Assembly (NCBI GenBank): GCA_007115705.1
Contig: QXEO01001034.1
Coordinates: 3,952,212 to 4,016,211 of the forward strand
DNA length: 64,000 nt
Direction of reading: 5' to 3'
DNA from: Dactylis glomerata
Lineage: Eukaryota > Streptophyta > Magnoliopsida > Poales > Poaceae
Shown here: one piece after another, positions 32,638 to 43,917 of the stretch
Numbering within the stretch: the first letter of the stretch is position 1
Layout: each line of letters opens with the position of its first letter
The notes under the pieces: generated by a model
Told to the model about the DNA's origin: nothing
Seen by the model: the letters and a program-made list of their open reading frames with translations, nothing else
Databases searched by the model: none
Position numbers and translations under genes: made by a program

Positions 32638-35283
32638 CTAGTTGAATGCCCGTGCGTTGCTACGAGCCATTATATTTCTTGATATATTTTTGAAAATCTT
32701 TTAAAAACATGGTGTTCGTGTTTTATATTGGTTATTTCTTTAAAGCATTGAGAATATTGATTTTTTGTCCACCATCTACAAAAGCATAACTTTTATTGTG
32801 CAACGATTAGGTTTTTTTACAGATTTTACATTTTTTTACAAAAGCATAACTTTTACTGTGCAACTATTTGTTTCAGCAGGAATTCAAATAAAATACAAAA
32901 TATTTTACAGTTTTTTTAATGAATATCAAGAGGTAATTACAGTCATTTGTCTTAAACGAAATCCAAAATCACTGAATTTCACTGAAATATTTTTGAAGCC
33001 GAAATTTGAAACCATGTTCTTACATATCCAAAAGAACAAGAACACCTACATCAGTAATGAGTCGCGCTGGCTCACTTTCCTCTTCTTCTCTCCCCTGGCC
33101 TCACCCCGTTCCCCACCTACTGGCCAGGCAAGGATACCAATCGTGAACTCAGGCCTAGGGTTGGACTCGTCTCAGCCGGATCCGCAGCCGCGGTGCGACG
33201 GAGGCTGAAGTCTGGGGTCTGGCCAGGACGTCGGCGCTCATCGGCATCAACCTCGGCGACGACGCCATCGTCGACCTCACCAACGCGAAGCTCTTCCCGC
33301 CGCCCGCCGACAAGAAGGCCGAGGGAGATCACGCCGGTACGCACCTGCCAAGGAGCAGGTGGTGTGTGTGGCGGCGCTCGTGCAGCACTGCGATGCCGGG
33401 CTCGCAAAGGTCAGCCTCGCGTCTCCGCTGGGATGGGCTGAGCCGGGCGGCGTTCCCCAGGGGGTTCGTCTTCGGGACGGCGACGTTGGCGTACCAGGTA
33501 GAGGGCATGGCAGCCGGAGGCGGCCGCGGACCTTCCGTCTGGGACGTTTTCGCCCACACCCTAGGTGAACTTCTCAACAATCCGCTCATCACTACTGAAA
33601 CTCCCTTTTCTCAATACTGGTATTCTCTCACAGCTTAAACTTTCTTATACTCTGAAAAATTACCCGTGCGTTGCAATGGGAGCTGCATTGTTAAAATAAT
33701 GTTAGAAAAGTATAGATAAGCACGGATTCACCCACAACCTCACACTTTTTCAAGTTTTTTTATTATCACAAACTATATAATTCTATAAATATTTAGGCAG
33801 ATTCACAAAAATGTAATTAAATTGTTTTATACATTGAAAATATGTAGAAACAATGTTTTATTCAAAAAATATCATTATATACTTACATGATATCATAAAA
33901 AATAATCAAACTATTTTCTAAACATCTTAGTTCTACTTTTTCATAAAAATCTTCCATCAAGTAACACTTTATCACAAAAAATATTACAAGTAAGTAAATA
34001 AACTTGTGTGTTGCTACGGTCAAATAGTGTAATGAATTGATAGGGCATAGAGCAATATGAATTAGATTTTTAAAATAAAAATTACAAAATTTTGATGAAT
34101 AAAATTTGAACTGCAGAGGGAGCTGCAACCTCATCAGTGTGGTTGCTCTCCTAGATGACATACCTAGGACAGCAAGGTTGAGGAAGTTGTTCTGGGTGAT
34201 GACCTTTTTTTTTGGAACATGGGCTTTATTTCATGAAAAATAAGTCTGATTTAGAGCACAATCTTTGCCAATAAATAATATTCAGAACACAATCACGTTC
34301 GGTTAGTTTCACTATATACACGGAGGAGCCCTCCCAATGAAAACATTATCATGCATCATACAAGGCCAAAAACTCGCTAGCTCACGAGGCACTATATTTC
34401 TAGATTAATTCACTTTTGCAACAAAAATGTTAGGAAGCAGAGCTTTGCTATCTTCTGCACTCCCAGATATAGCCAAATTAGAGTTTACGACTGTACTCCG
34501 TTCAAGCATCAGAGAGGCACAGCCGTTTTGAAGATGGATATGGGCGTGATAAACAGACAACCATCATCGCGAAGAACTCTATCCCAGGACCAAGTTATTT
34601 CCTCTTCAATGCCTGCATCAAAATTTGATTTTGCCCAGCCTGAAGCAGGCTTAGATGAGGGCATGAGGCTCACGAGCGGCCACTGCCAGGAGATGCAGAT
34701 CCCATATCCCCTGCGCCATCTTGTCTGACACCACCACCTACTCCTCTCCCCCCTCTTGGTCGCCTCTCCCGTCCGCCCCAGGCAGCGCATCGGCAGCGAA
34801 CAACTGCGTGCATCTCCATGGCCTCCTCCCTTCCCCTGCACGCCCACCCACCACGCCGCAGCCACGGGCACCTAGCTCGCCGCCGTCCTCTTCCAGCCCT
34901 CTCCGCGCATAGACAACAAACCAAGGCAGGAAGCGACGCCGGCGAGCTCAGATTTGAGTCGAGGAACACAACGGAGGCAGGGATAGAGAGGCAGGGGAGG
35001 GGGAGATGTTTGAGGCCACCGCGGTCCCGTCCTAGCGACGGCCGGAGGAGGTGAAGGTCGCCGGTGCCACAGATCGATGGGTGGCGGCCAGGGACAGCTC
35101 TGTTCAGGGGATCCGATTCATGTGGAGGAGGAGGCACGGCCTCGCGGCTTCCGACCTGGAAGCGACGTCGATTTTTTTTCCTACGGGCCGACCGGTCTTT
35201 TTGACGTACGAAATATCTACCGATTTTTTGACGTATCACGGTTTTTTAACCATCACGTCCTCAAGCCATATTATTATTAGAGA
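32638..35283 (-). mobile_element. Helitron, 2646 bp, minus orientation, with captured gene pieces
   Basis: On the minus strand it starts TCTCTAATAATAATATGGCT at 35283 and ends with CGTAGCAACGCACGGGCATT then CAACTAG at 32638, between host A (32637) and T (35284). Repeat X continues on both sides. Captured DNA includes a beta-glucosidase piece at 33436-33566 and GC-rich segments at 33090-33360 and 34680-35150. A second Helitron-type 3' hairpin remnant (CCCGTGCGTTGCAATGGG) sits at about 33662, so an older element may be nested. No Rep/helicase. Confidence 0.78.
33436..33566 (+). pseudogene. Beta-glucosidase (GH1) exon fragment captured by a Helitron
   Basis: Encodes FPRGFVFGTATLAYQVEG and, further on, GGRGPSVWDVFAHT, the highly conserved N-terminal GH1 motif of plant beta-glucosidases. 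It ends at GGTGAAC, a splice donor at the position where GH1 genes have an intron. Only this exon is present. A neighbouring open frame at 33210-33340 (TSALIGINLGDDAIVDL) looks like another gene piece that I cannot name. Confidence 0.82.
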
Positions 35284-35419
35284 TATCGTATTTGTAGGCA
35301 ACCGACACACCTTTTTTTAAAGACCCTACTCATGCGGTTCAGACTTTATTTTTTAATTATTTGCAGATGCGGCTTAGACTTCTTCTCCTCCTAATGTGTC
35401 AACTTTATTTTTTCTTCAC

Positions 35420-35632
35420 CGATGGATTTTTTGATATATATTTGGTTTGGCAATATTCAACATGAAAAAGGAAAAAATTGACAAATTATTTTCTTTATAA
35501 TGTGAAAATTATGAGAACAAATCCTACTACTTCTTGACCGAGGTTTCCAAAAAGAAAGCAGTACAAGTCCTATCGAGCAAATTATTGGACACCTGCTGGA
35601 TGTCACTTTTCCCCAGGCAACAACGATTATAA
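35420..35632 (+). other. Nuclear plastid DNA: 5' end of atpB, copy in X3
   Basis: ATGAGAACAAATCCTACTAC begins at 35514, and the following bases keep the order of chloroplast atpB codons through a piece encoding ATTGGACACCTGCTGGATGT-like sequence to about 35630. The preceding TTGACAAATTATTTTCTTTA and TTTGGTTTGGCAATATTCAA resemble the plastid atpB leader. Several frame-breaking changes show it is a nuclear relic. A second copy is at 57880-58091. Confidence 0.8.
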
Positions 35633-35790
35633 ATAAATCCATGAAACACTTGTTGCGCTTATGTATTTAGCTTCAACCATCCAAAATAACCATTGTGTTT
35701 ACATCAGCTAGAGACATAGTACATGTTATAGCTTCCATTCAACAGAAAAGAACCATTGTGTTTACACAAAAACGCACACTATCTGCACCA

Positions 35791-37129
35791 GCTTGCATCG
35801 ATGTTGGGCTGCTCTCACACAATTCAGTGTACGGGACCAGCCACACGAAAAACAACTATGCAAATCAATGATATATATTCAACACACCATGGCTCCTTGC
35901 TTCCTGGACAATCTTGCTTCTGTTTGGGCTGCTGTGCAGCTGCCCAGCCGCTCCGGATGGTGGACTCTCCTTGCTCTGGACGGTGGCATCGGCAAAACTA
36001 GCATGGGTCACTTCTCCGCGTGCATGTGCAATTTAAAAAGCCATCAGTCCTTCATACCGCCATTTGAAGCGGCCTAGCCAAACTGTCAAGTGTTATTGAC
36101 GGAAAGCACAAGTTAGCATCAAATATTATCATGTCAGCAGATAAAATAGTCATCTAGAGACGAAGTTTAAACAGTCTGTTGCTTGTAATGTAGGAAGATA
36201 TCTTGATAAAAAAGACAAGCTTGTGCAACAAATTGTGGAAATTAAACAGTCTTGCTTGTAATGTCGGAAGATATCTTGATAAACAAAGACAAGCTTGTGC
36301 AACAAATTGTGTCCTTCCCATCACTTCGGACTTTTTGTTGCGTTGGCTAGTGCATGAAGCTTGACAGAACTAATCATGTAGATGCAACAAGCCCATAAAA
36401 ATTGCTCAAATAAAATAGTCGCAGGCAAACACATGTGGCATGAGCATGAAATACCAATCTCATTATGAACAGTATAGGCATCATTTCAGGAGAAAACACA
36501 CATTTATGTAGCATCCATTCAGACAAATTAGTTTTACAATGCAAAATTAGCACCAAAAAAATCCTCTCACTTTTAACTTGATCAAGTGGATTTGCTTATG
36601 TCTTGCATAATGCAGGTAAAAACGGAGAGGGAAAGGCTAAAGAGCACGAAAACTTACTTTCCAACTGGATGCAGACCCATATGGTGAAACTGCTTCCCCT
36701 CCAATGCATATTGTATAGTCCTCATCTTCAATAGGATCCCACCTCTTAGGTGATAGAAAAGAGGATAACCGAGTAAAGGTAAATAAAATTGCCTTCACAA
36801 AATTTGCAGGCTACAGCCTAACTAGATTTAGCCTCCTATTGAGAACAATCATATACGATTGGTAAAAGGATTATAAATCATACATTTTTCTACTTCTTGA
36901 AATAACTCCGTTAAATATACAAATAGAATTAGATATTTTACTTGGTTGCTATAGCAAAACTGATTCCCACAGGACGCTAAAGAGGTGATAAAAGCTCCAA
37001 TCAAAAAAATCGAAGAGTGAAATTGGATGCTCTACTGTGACTAAGGTTCAGCTCAGACATTTACGGAGAATAAAATTGGATGCTTACCTTCAGGATGTAT
37101 GATGAAAGAAGTAGCATGCAATCAATCAG
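35791..37129. other. Unassigned, intron-like region with a 75-bp tandem duplication
   Basis: AAACAGTCT...GCTTGTAATGT repeats start at 36169 and 36244 (period about 75). A minus-strand segment near 36757-36668 reads RWDPIEDEDYTICIGGEAV and looks like an exon, but I cannot assign it. No complete gene is seen. Confidence 0.4.
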
Positions 37130-37400
37130 CATGTGATCACCGAGATCATCACTCTATTAAACGGATACTGCACATTGGAGCCACCTACAATAGCAAAGAT
37201 GTTGCAGCAGAGCATCATCTCCACAATCCAAAACCCAACACTATTCACATCCCTCCTGAAAGTCTTCTTAAAAGCGTCACATTTAAAGATTCTAAAGCCA
37301 TTGCTGGTGCCAGCACAGAAGCAACCGCATTCTTGATTCCATGGAACAGACTCTATCCTAACTTTCTGGTAATCACTGCATCCTCCTCGTGATCCTGGAC
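37130..37400 (-). pseudogene. ATG18/PROPPIN-type beta-propeller fragment
   Basis: Minus-strand sequence reads WNQECGCFCAGTSNGFRIF, then a stretch ending FRRDVNSVGFWIVEMM, then CNIFAIVGGSNVQYP and FNRVMI. This is the first WD40-like blade of plant ATG18 (phosphoinositide-binding autophagy proteins). After VMI the expected Trp-Asp-Asp-His is lost through a frame change, and the diagnostic FRRG lipid-binding motif region is not present. No further ATG18 exons were recognised in the flanks, so this is a fragment. Confidence 0.8.
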
Positions 37401-38116
37401 GAGAACAAAGCATTATGGTCAGCTCTGGAGAAAATCTAGCAATAACAAATATATTTGGAGGGGTATTCCTTAGCTTTGTCAACATCGGCAACTACATTTA
37501 ACTGAGATTTTATCATTTTCCAAATTTGGTAAAAATACGAGACAACATCAGGTTTCAGAGGTTCTTCCAAATAATACAAAATAGTAATGCGATAAGCCAA
37601 ACTAGAAATCAATAATGATAATTTTCAGAGATAAATCATGCAAACATATTTACAAGAAAATAAAGAGATATTTGAACATCCAATTAAGGTTGGCACACAA
37701 TCATCCTTAGAACAAAAGCTTCAATAATGCAGGTCAAGATGTAAAGAACATCCAATTAACTAACACCCAACCGTGACCTAAGTGACAACATTACAAACTA
37801 GGGAACCAATGTAATCCTTCGGCAAATAGAAACACAAGAGCCCTAAATAGGAAGTATTGAAGCCAACTGAGACCAGATGATGCTGACCTTGAGCAAAGCA
37901 ACAGATGTTCCTCCAAGTACAGCATGCAAGCCAAAAACTTCAGTGTCCCTGATATCCTGGACAGCTACCTCAGAAGTGTCTCATGCTCTGTAAAAAGGAG
38001 ATTGTCAATCACCAACTATCTACGGCGTGAGCCGTTAAACAAATAAACATGGTAAGACATGTACAGTACAAATTGGTGACTTTTCATGAATCCTTCTATC
38101 TATATATTGTATAACT
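37401..38116. other. Unassigned with one exon-like segment
   Basis: Minus strand 37975-37893 reads AVQDIRDTEVFGLHAVLGG and on to SVALLK, ending at a GT donor. It could be an exon of an unrecognised gene. The rest is AT-rich without features. Confidence 0.35.
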
Positions 38117-38745
38117 ACCATGTTTTTAAGGCGGTAAAGTGAGGTAAGGCGCCTGACCCCCGCATTACCTGTTAAGCGCTTATGGCGAGGCGGGAAGGCG
38201 AGGGAAGGCGTCGCCTTAAACATTGCAGAAAAATATGAATCAACAGTTTTGCACGGAAATTGCAAGGGGAAATAACAGCTAGACCACTACTTATGCACCT
38301 CCCAGTGGCCCAAAAGCCCATCTATTGGCCATATACTCCTCCCGTGACCTAATTTCACTATCCTCCTTGCCTTCTTCCCTACCACAGCTGCCACACACCT
38401 TCAGCTCCCTTTCCTCGTGGTAGCATCACACAGCCCTTAAAACTCATTCCTCCCCCCACCCTTCTCCCTCACAGTGGCATCTTTTTACCACAAAATAAAT
38501 AGATCGGGCGATTGAAGGGTGACGGCATAACCCGGTGCACAACAGGATGCTCGCCGGAGTGCATGGAGGTAGTAGGGTCGTCATCTCCAAGCCCCAGGAG
38601 CGGCCATGGCGATGGTGCAACGGCAGAGACATCTTACGAGGTTGGAGACTTCACTGAGGTAGCTGTACATTTCTTGTCTAAGGCGGGGCGGACGCCTTAG
38701 CTCCGCAGGGCTCCTCAACGCTTAAGCCATGCCTTAAAAACCATG
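38117..38745. mobile_element. MITE-like element with TTTTTAAGGC termini
   Basis: Left ACCATGTTTTTAAGGCGGTA and right GCCTTAAAAACCATG are inverted, and further inverted GGCG(C/T)CTTA-type motifs occur internally (38150-38220 and 38680-38735). CCATG flanks both ends, but a clean target duplication is not certain. Boundaries and superfamily are tentative. Confidence 0.55.
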
Positions 38746-39939
38746 ATGACTACAAAAGATACTCCCTCCATTTCTGATATTATTTTTTCCCATACACTTT
38801 TCACCTCAAGGTAAACTTCCCAAATACCCCATGCTACGCCTCACATTCATGTATGCAAATACTGAGTGGTTTTGGTCAAATTTTATTGTAATTATACCTT
38901 GGTATGCTTCATTTGGTCATTAGTGCCAAGTATTTAGAAACAGGAGTGCCTCCAGAATATAGTGTCAAGGATCAGGCATCAAAGAGAACTAAGAATAAAT
39001 AGCAGAGCTAATTTGAAGGAATTCTTATTTCAAACTCCAGGCAAAATTTATGTTCAATCTATTTTCTTCATTATTAGAGAGCACATGCAATCACTTACCA
39101 TCCTGAGGATCTTTCTAATGCGAGTTCAACACAGCTGCCTTCTCTAACTCAACAACTTGAAAATGCAAGTTTTTCATAGATTTCAGGGTCTGATGTCAAA
39201 CTCGTTACCAAAAACATCTTCATCAAACTTTCTTTTCATTCTCAGTGTTGGCACCTTGATAGCTTTGTGGTCCACATCTTTCTGCACATCCATTACGGAA
39301 GTTAGAAAATGTGACTTCCAAATAGGGAGAACAGGCACAACATATATATTAAAAAAACAGTATTGTTATGTACACAAAGATGTAATATTGTTCTGTCCAC
39401 AAAGTAAAACTTTGACCTATCCCTGCTGGTTACTAGGAAATAAAAGGAGGAAATACTTTCACCTAACACTATTCAGCATGGATCACTGAGCGGACTCATA
39501 TTAAACAAACCTCTAAAACCAAAGTGACTTTGCAACATAAGAAAAAAGAATAGGGTTGTGCTTCTGTGATGACTGGAAGACACACCTAATAGTGAACAGA
39601 CCTGTTTAAGCTGCAAAGCAGGTTGGTCTATTTACTTGAAAATACCAATATGGATATTTCCAAACTAATGTATGGGCAGCACCAGTAGTATTCATCATGG
39701 TGCACACAGTGACCCAAGCATCAGAGATATGGACATACAACACAAAGTAAAAAAAAAGAACTTACAGTGTTCTTCAAACTATTCAGTGTTTAGTGGTATC
39801 GGCAATGTAGATTTGCTAATTCACGGTCACGGTACAAGCAAGATTATTTGACATGAAAGAAACAAATGAATTCAATCATCCACGACAACTTCCATCTCAC
39901 AAGCAACAACACTTGAAACAACCAAAAAGCCAACTTTAA
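38746..39939. other. Unassigned AT-rich region
   Basis: Starts with half a Stowaway-like terminus (ACTCCCTCCATTTCTGATAT at 38760). No gene found. It may be internal DNA of the hAT element whose transposase remnant follows. Confidence 0.35.
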
Positions 39940-40233
39940 ACAAATGAATTTAAATATTTTTTGCTCGATGTAACATATCATCAAGTGATTAAGCCAATCA
40001 TCATTCATCTTTTTGTGCAATTTAGACTTGATAATTTTCATTGCGGAGAAAGCTAACACCGGCAATAACAAAGCCAACTTGATGAGCTTATAAACCAATG
40101 AAAATACCAAGTGCTTCTTTGTTTCAACAATTTTTGTACCCAAACTTTCAAGATCATTGCAAGCAGAAAACAAAACATGATTTCTCAAATGTAGAACATA
40201 AGTTTCAAGTTGATTCCTTAATGATAGGGCCAC
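39940..40233 (-). pseudogene. hAT transposase C-terminal dimerisation region, remnant
   Basis: Minus-strand frame from 40233 contains YKLIKLALLLPV, then AFSAMKIIKSKLHKKMNDDW and LMICYIEQKIF, matching the hAT C-terminal region of plant zinc finger MYM-type protein 1-like transposases. The block between LLLPV and AFSAM that normally carries ATASVER is missing in frame. The stop at about 39844 lies in unrelated sequence. It is a partial, non-functional copy. Confidence 0.78.
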
Positions 40234-41590
40234 TGCGTGTCCCTAGGCAGCACAATGGGGACGTGTGGTAAAGATAAGTATACTGCTAACGTGGTTCTCC
40301 CTTACCATTAAATTCAAGCAGCTTGGTAGTACTGAGATCTTATTTATACTAGTAAAATGCCCGTGCGTTGCAACGGGTCTCTCGAGTTTTTTTCCTACCA
40401 CATGTGTGAACATGATAGTTACATACACATGCATTATTACAAAAATACAAATATATTAAAAATATGACAAATGGTTATTTTGAATTTATGAACATGTGGG
40501 ATGACCAATAGCTCGATATTTGCATAGATGAAATGTTGGTACAGACATGATGTATTGTTACATTTGTGTCACCCGCAAATAAATATGCTTACAAAAAAGT
40601 ACCCTAACATTATCCCTTAAGCCAAGTCATTATATGTTTCATTCTCCCTATTTGTATTCCTCTCAGTCTGCTCGCTCATTGTTTCCTCCGGTCAGCTCCG
40701 ATGTCACCCTGAGAGAATAACCATATTGTTCTTTATCTTGCATATGAGCGTCCGCCTCATTATTTTCTTTCTACTGTCACCTTATATAGCAAAAATATCC
40801 AATTAACACACCATGTAAGGACATATAAAATAGTAGATTAATAAAAAATTAATCAAAGGGTCAATCTATTTTGTAAACACACCAATCAAATGCAACACAA
40901 ATGCAGTTTTGTGCCATATCAAGATGATGAACACAAACATCCTCAATTCACTCTCTCCCTCTAGATTGGCCATCTTTCTCCTGGAAGCTTCTTCACCACC
41001 ATCCCGGAAAAAACCATCTTTCTCCTAGAAGCATCTTCACCACCATCCAGAAAAAAACCAAGATGCTTAGCAGTGACAATGAAGGTACCGAGAAGGAGAA
41101 TACAAAAGCATTAAAAGAATACAAGTTTTTAGCATACCCAATACCAGCTTTTATGTTCTCCCTGCCCTCACCTTGCATATGAACCTGCTAAACAGAAAAA
41201 TATATGCTAATATCAAGATGAGTCCACAAAGAGTCGTGCAACCAACAATTGCAGAAGTACTTAAAGTATATTACAAAATATAAAAGAGGGGGAGACCATC
41301 ACTGCCAGTGTGTGTGGCATGCTCATCTCACTCTCTTACTACGTAACTGAACATATGATACCGATATGAACCAAATAAATGCAAGGCCATCCAAATATAA
41401 TACAACAACATCTAGCGCATTCATCAGTGGCTTGTAATATAATTGATCCTTGCGATGGTTTTTGAAAAGGTCCCAATTTCAGAAACCAAGGTTCACAAGC
41501 ATTGTAGTTCACCAAGGTTCACAAGCATTGTACAACCTTTAAATTATGAAGCCTGGAATACTCATTTTTGCCAACCAAAAACGTTGGATA

Positions 41591-41961
41591 TGCAAACAAT
41601 TATCTGACTGTTTTATCAACTTAGCAACACTTAGAACCCTTTCCTACCAAAATCTCTTGTTCCTACCCTGACTCCCCTGTACCATGGTTCTAACCCGTTT
41701 CGTCGCATTGAAGCCTATAAAAAATCTAACAACACAATCTAGTTGCTGAATTTGAGGCGATCATTTAATATTGTTTGCAAACAATTATCTGACTGTTTTA
41801 TCAACTTAGCAACACTTAGAACCCTTTCCTACCAAAATATCTTGTTCCTACCCTAACTCACCTGTAGCATGGTTCAAACCTGTTTTGTCGCATTGAAGTC
41901 TATAAAAAAATCTAACAACACAGTCTAGTTGCTGAATTTGCAGCGATAACTTAATATTGTT
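41591..41961. repeat. 185-bp tandem duplication in the Helitron
   Basis: Two copies starting TGCAAACAATTATCTGACTG at 41591 and 41776, about 95 percent alike by eye. A shorter duplication (CACCAAGGTTCACAAGCATTG) lies just upstream near 41490-41530, and a 50-bp one (TTCACCACCATCC) near 40980-41060. Confidence 0.85.
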
Positions 41962-42610
41962 TGGTACCGTGACGCAACTAAAGTGATAATCAAATGCACA
42001 ATACAAAGGTACTTGATATTGCATAATAATCTAGTACACCATTATGTCCTTCCTTAATTTGGCAACAAATCTGCTAAGTGAGATGTTAACAAACAGGCTC
42101 TGTAAATACAACCACGAACTAACCAAGAATTTAAACCAAACCTAGGTAATATGAAAAGCATCCAATTCAAAATTGTTGTTGGAGACTGATCACATGCATG
42201 CCTCTCCTCCATTATTTTCGACCTGCCAAATAACTGATGAACCAGTTGATGATCAGAGAGCAATGAGGAAAAACACTTTACATAAAGAAAAGGACAAATT
42301 AAACCAAGGAAACACCACTAAATAGTAAAAATAGATAAACTCTTCTGATCCCCAAAACCTGCAGAATTCACCAGCACAGGCTGTTCTAAACCCCACAGGA
42401 ATGCAGCAGCGGAATAGAGTATGACAATTAAAATTATGACTTAGATCGTAAAACTTCAGTGTTGCTGTTTGACAGTTCACATCTAGTAGAAGAACTATGA
42501 TTTTGCAATCTTATGTTGGACGTTGCAGGGTGTGCATGACTGATTGCTAATTCATACTGGATTTAAGGTTCTTCTTTGTTTTTGTTATAACTCTGATGAT
42601 TATTTGGATT

Positions 42611-42807
42611 GTCTTTTTGAAAATTTGACTATGCACCGGTGTAAACATGTGACGGATATGTCACATGTTTATAATTTGCGTAACTTTTAGAGTATTAAAT
42701 CTTAACCGTTAGCCGTAAAATCAATGGTATATTTATTTTTAGCCTATGTGGATTAACGTGGTGGCTCTAATTTAAGACTCCGTACTATGCTTTTAGTATA
42801 TCATAGA
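42611..42807 (-). mobile_element. Nested Helitron 5' terminus
   Basis: Minus strand begins TCTATGATATACTAAAAGCA at 42807 next to T at 42808, and about 200 bases inward are related to the terminus at 22700-22921 (GTGGATTAACGTG(G/A)TG in common). No 3' end recognised. Confidence 0.55.
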
Positions 42808-42884
42808 TAATTAAATATGCGGTTTAGTTATACAATTACAGAAATAAAAAAAGAGTACCGGTTTTACAAGTCGTACTGGGGCCC

Positions 42885-43400
42885 CCAATTTCTGGAGACG
42901 GCCTGGACATGCCCATGCCGCCGTGGCGTGCTCCTCGGTCGCCGTCGCCGGAGAGGTGGAGGCGCGCCTCCTGGTGGTGCTCACCGACGCCTTCGGGCTC
43001 GACCCGGGATGCCTCAAGCTAGATAAGCCCATGCCGTCGTCGGTCGCGCGCTCCTCATGCTGTGTGGCGAGCACGCGGAAGCGGACGCGGTGCACGCGGA
43101 GGCCGCGGCGAGGCTCGTCCTTGAGGCCGCCGAGCTCAGAAGGGAGGTCGGCTGGCATGCGGCGGCCCGGGAACGCGCGGCGACGGCTCGTGCAGAGGCC
43201 GAGCGGGTGCTGTTCGACGCCGCCATCCCTGATGCCACGCTCGGAGGTGCGGTCTGGGAGCATGCGTGCCACTTGTCCGCGCTTCCGCGACAGCGTCATC
43301 CGCTCTCGCCGTGGAGCTGAACACGGTGCTCGTCCTAGAGGATTTTCCTGCGATGTGGTACAAAGACTGAAAGACATCTACGAAGGAATCTGCAGTGTAC
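42885..43400 (+). pseudogene. GC-rich captured gene fragment, unrecognised
   Basis: An abrupt GC-rich island inside the AT-rich Helitron. Several overlapping frames are open; one (43057-43320) is alanine/arginine/glutamate-rich with a helical look (ARLVLEAAELRREVGW) and another (42923-43417) runs longer. Composition suggests grass exon DNA, but I cannot name the source or pick the true frame. Confidence 0.45.
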
Positions 43401-43917
43401 AAAGTTGTCTAGCTTAGCTAGCTGATCTATTGATCGTTTATGCTCCCTGAAGAGTACTCTCCGCCGAGGACCAGCAGGAAGATGCAAAGCTAGGGCCGGC
43501 AAGCTAGCTTATGGATTCATGAGTAATATCCGCTAGGGACTCCATCGCTCGAGAAAACCGTGGCTTCTATACTTCATGTCGGAACGTGTAGCGGAAAGAC
43601 TCGACGTGATATACTCCACGAGGACCACGACCACGACCCACAATTTAGAGTCCGATCCGGTTCTAGATGCAGGACGACTCTAGGCACGTACGTGACGTTG
43701 GATTGAAACGGCTAGGCTAAATGAAAACGTATTTTTGGTGGATTGAAAGCGTACTTGTGATGAGCACGGACCATACCTCTAGCAATATTATTAGTAGAGA
43801 TAAATGATGGTAAGATTTTACATAGAGTAACTGTTACGTAATACTGTAATAGCTAATGCACTTAGCAATCTTCCATTGTGCAAGACCGACCATCCCTCAT
43901 AAAAGATTTACCTGCTA

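Larger units (their letters stand above)
29839..35790. repeat. Repeat X, copy X3, split by a CACTA and a Helitron
   Basis: Segments 29839-30063, 32180-32637 and 35284-35790 follow the X order seen in X1 and X4. The last segment includes the plastid atpB-like sequence and continues beyond it (ACCATCCAAAATAACCATTG). Right limit is approximate. Confidence 0.65.
40349..43800 (-). mobile_element. Helitron, 3452 bp, minus orientation, with sequence-supported empty site
   Basis: Minus strand starts TCTCTACTAATAATATTGCT at 43800 and ends with CCCGTTGCAACGCACGGGCA then TTTTACTAG at 40349. Insertion is between A (40348) and T (43801). Removing it gives CTTATTTATATAAATGATGG, found uninterrupted in V2 at 26524-26543. 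The hairpin has a perfect CCCGT(T)GC/GCACGGG stem. No Rep/helicase was found. It contains a 185-bp tandem duplication, a GC-rich captured segment and another Helitron-type 5' end. Confidence 0.92.

Noticed and set aside
34509..35239. GC-rich frames in the Helitron
   Set aside because: Open on both strands without a recognisable motif; probably captured non-coding or UTR-like DNA.
38117..38745. Confident hAT or Mutator assignment of the TTTTTAAGGC element
   Set aside because: Neither an 8-bp nor a 9-bp target duplication could be matched, so it is listed only as MITE-like.
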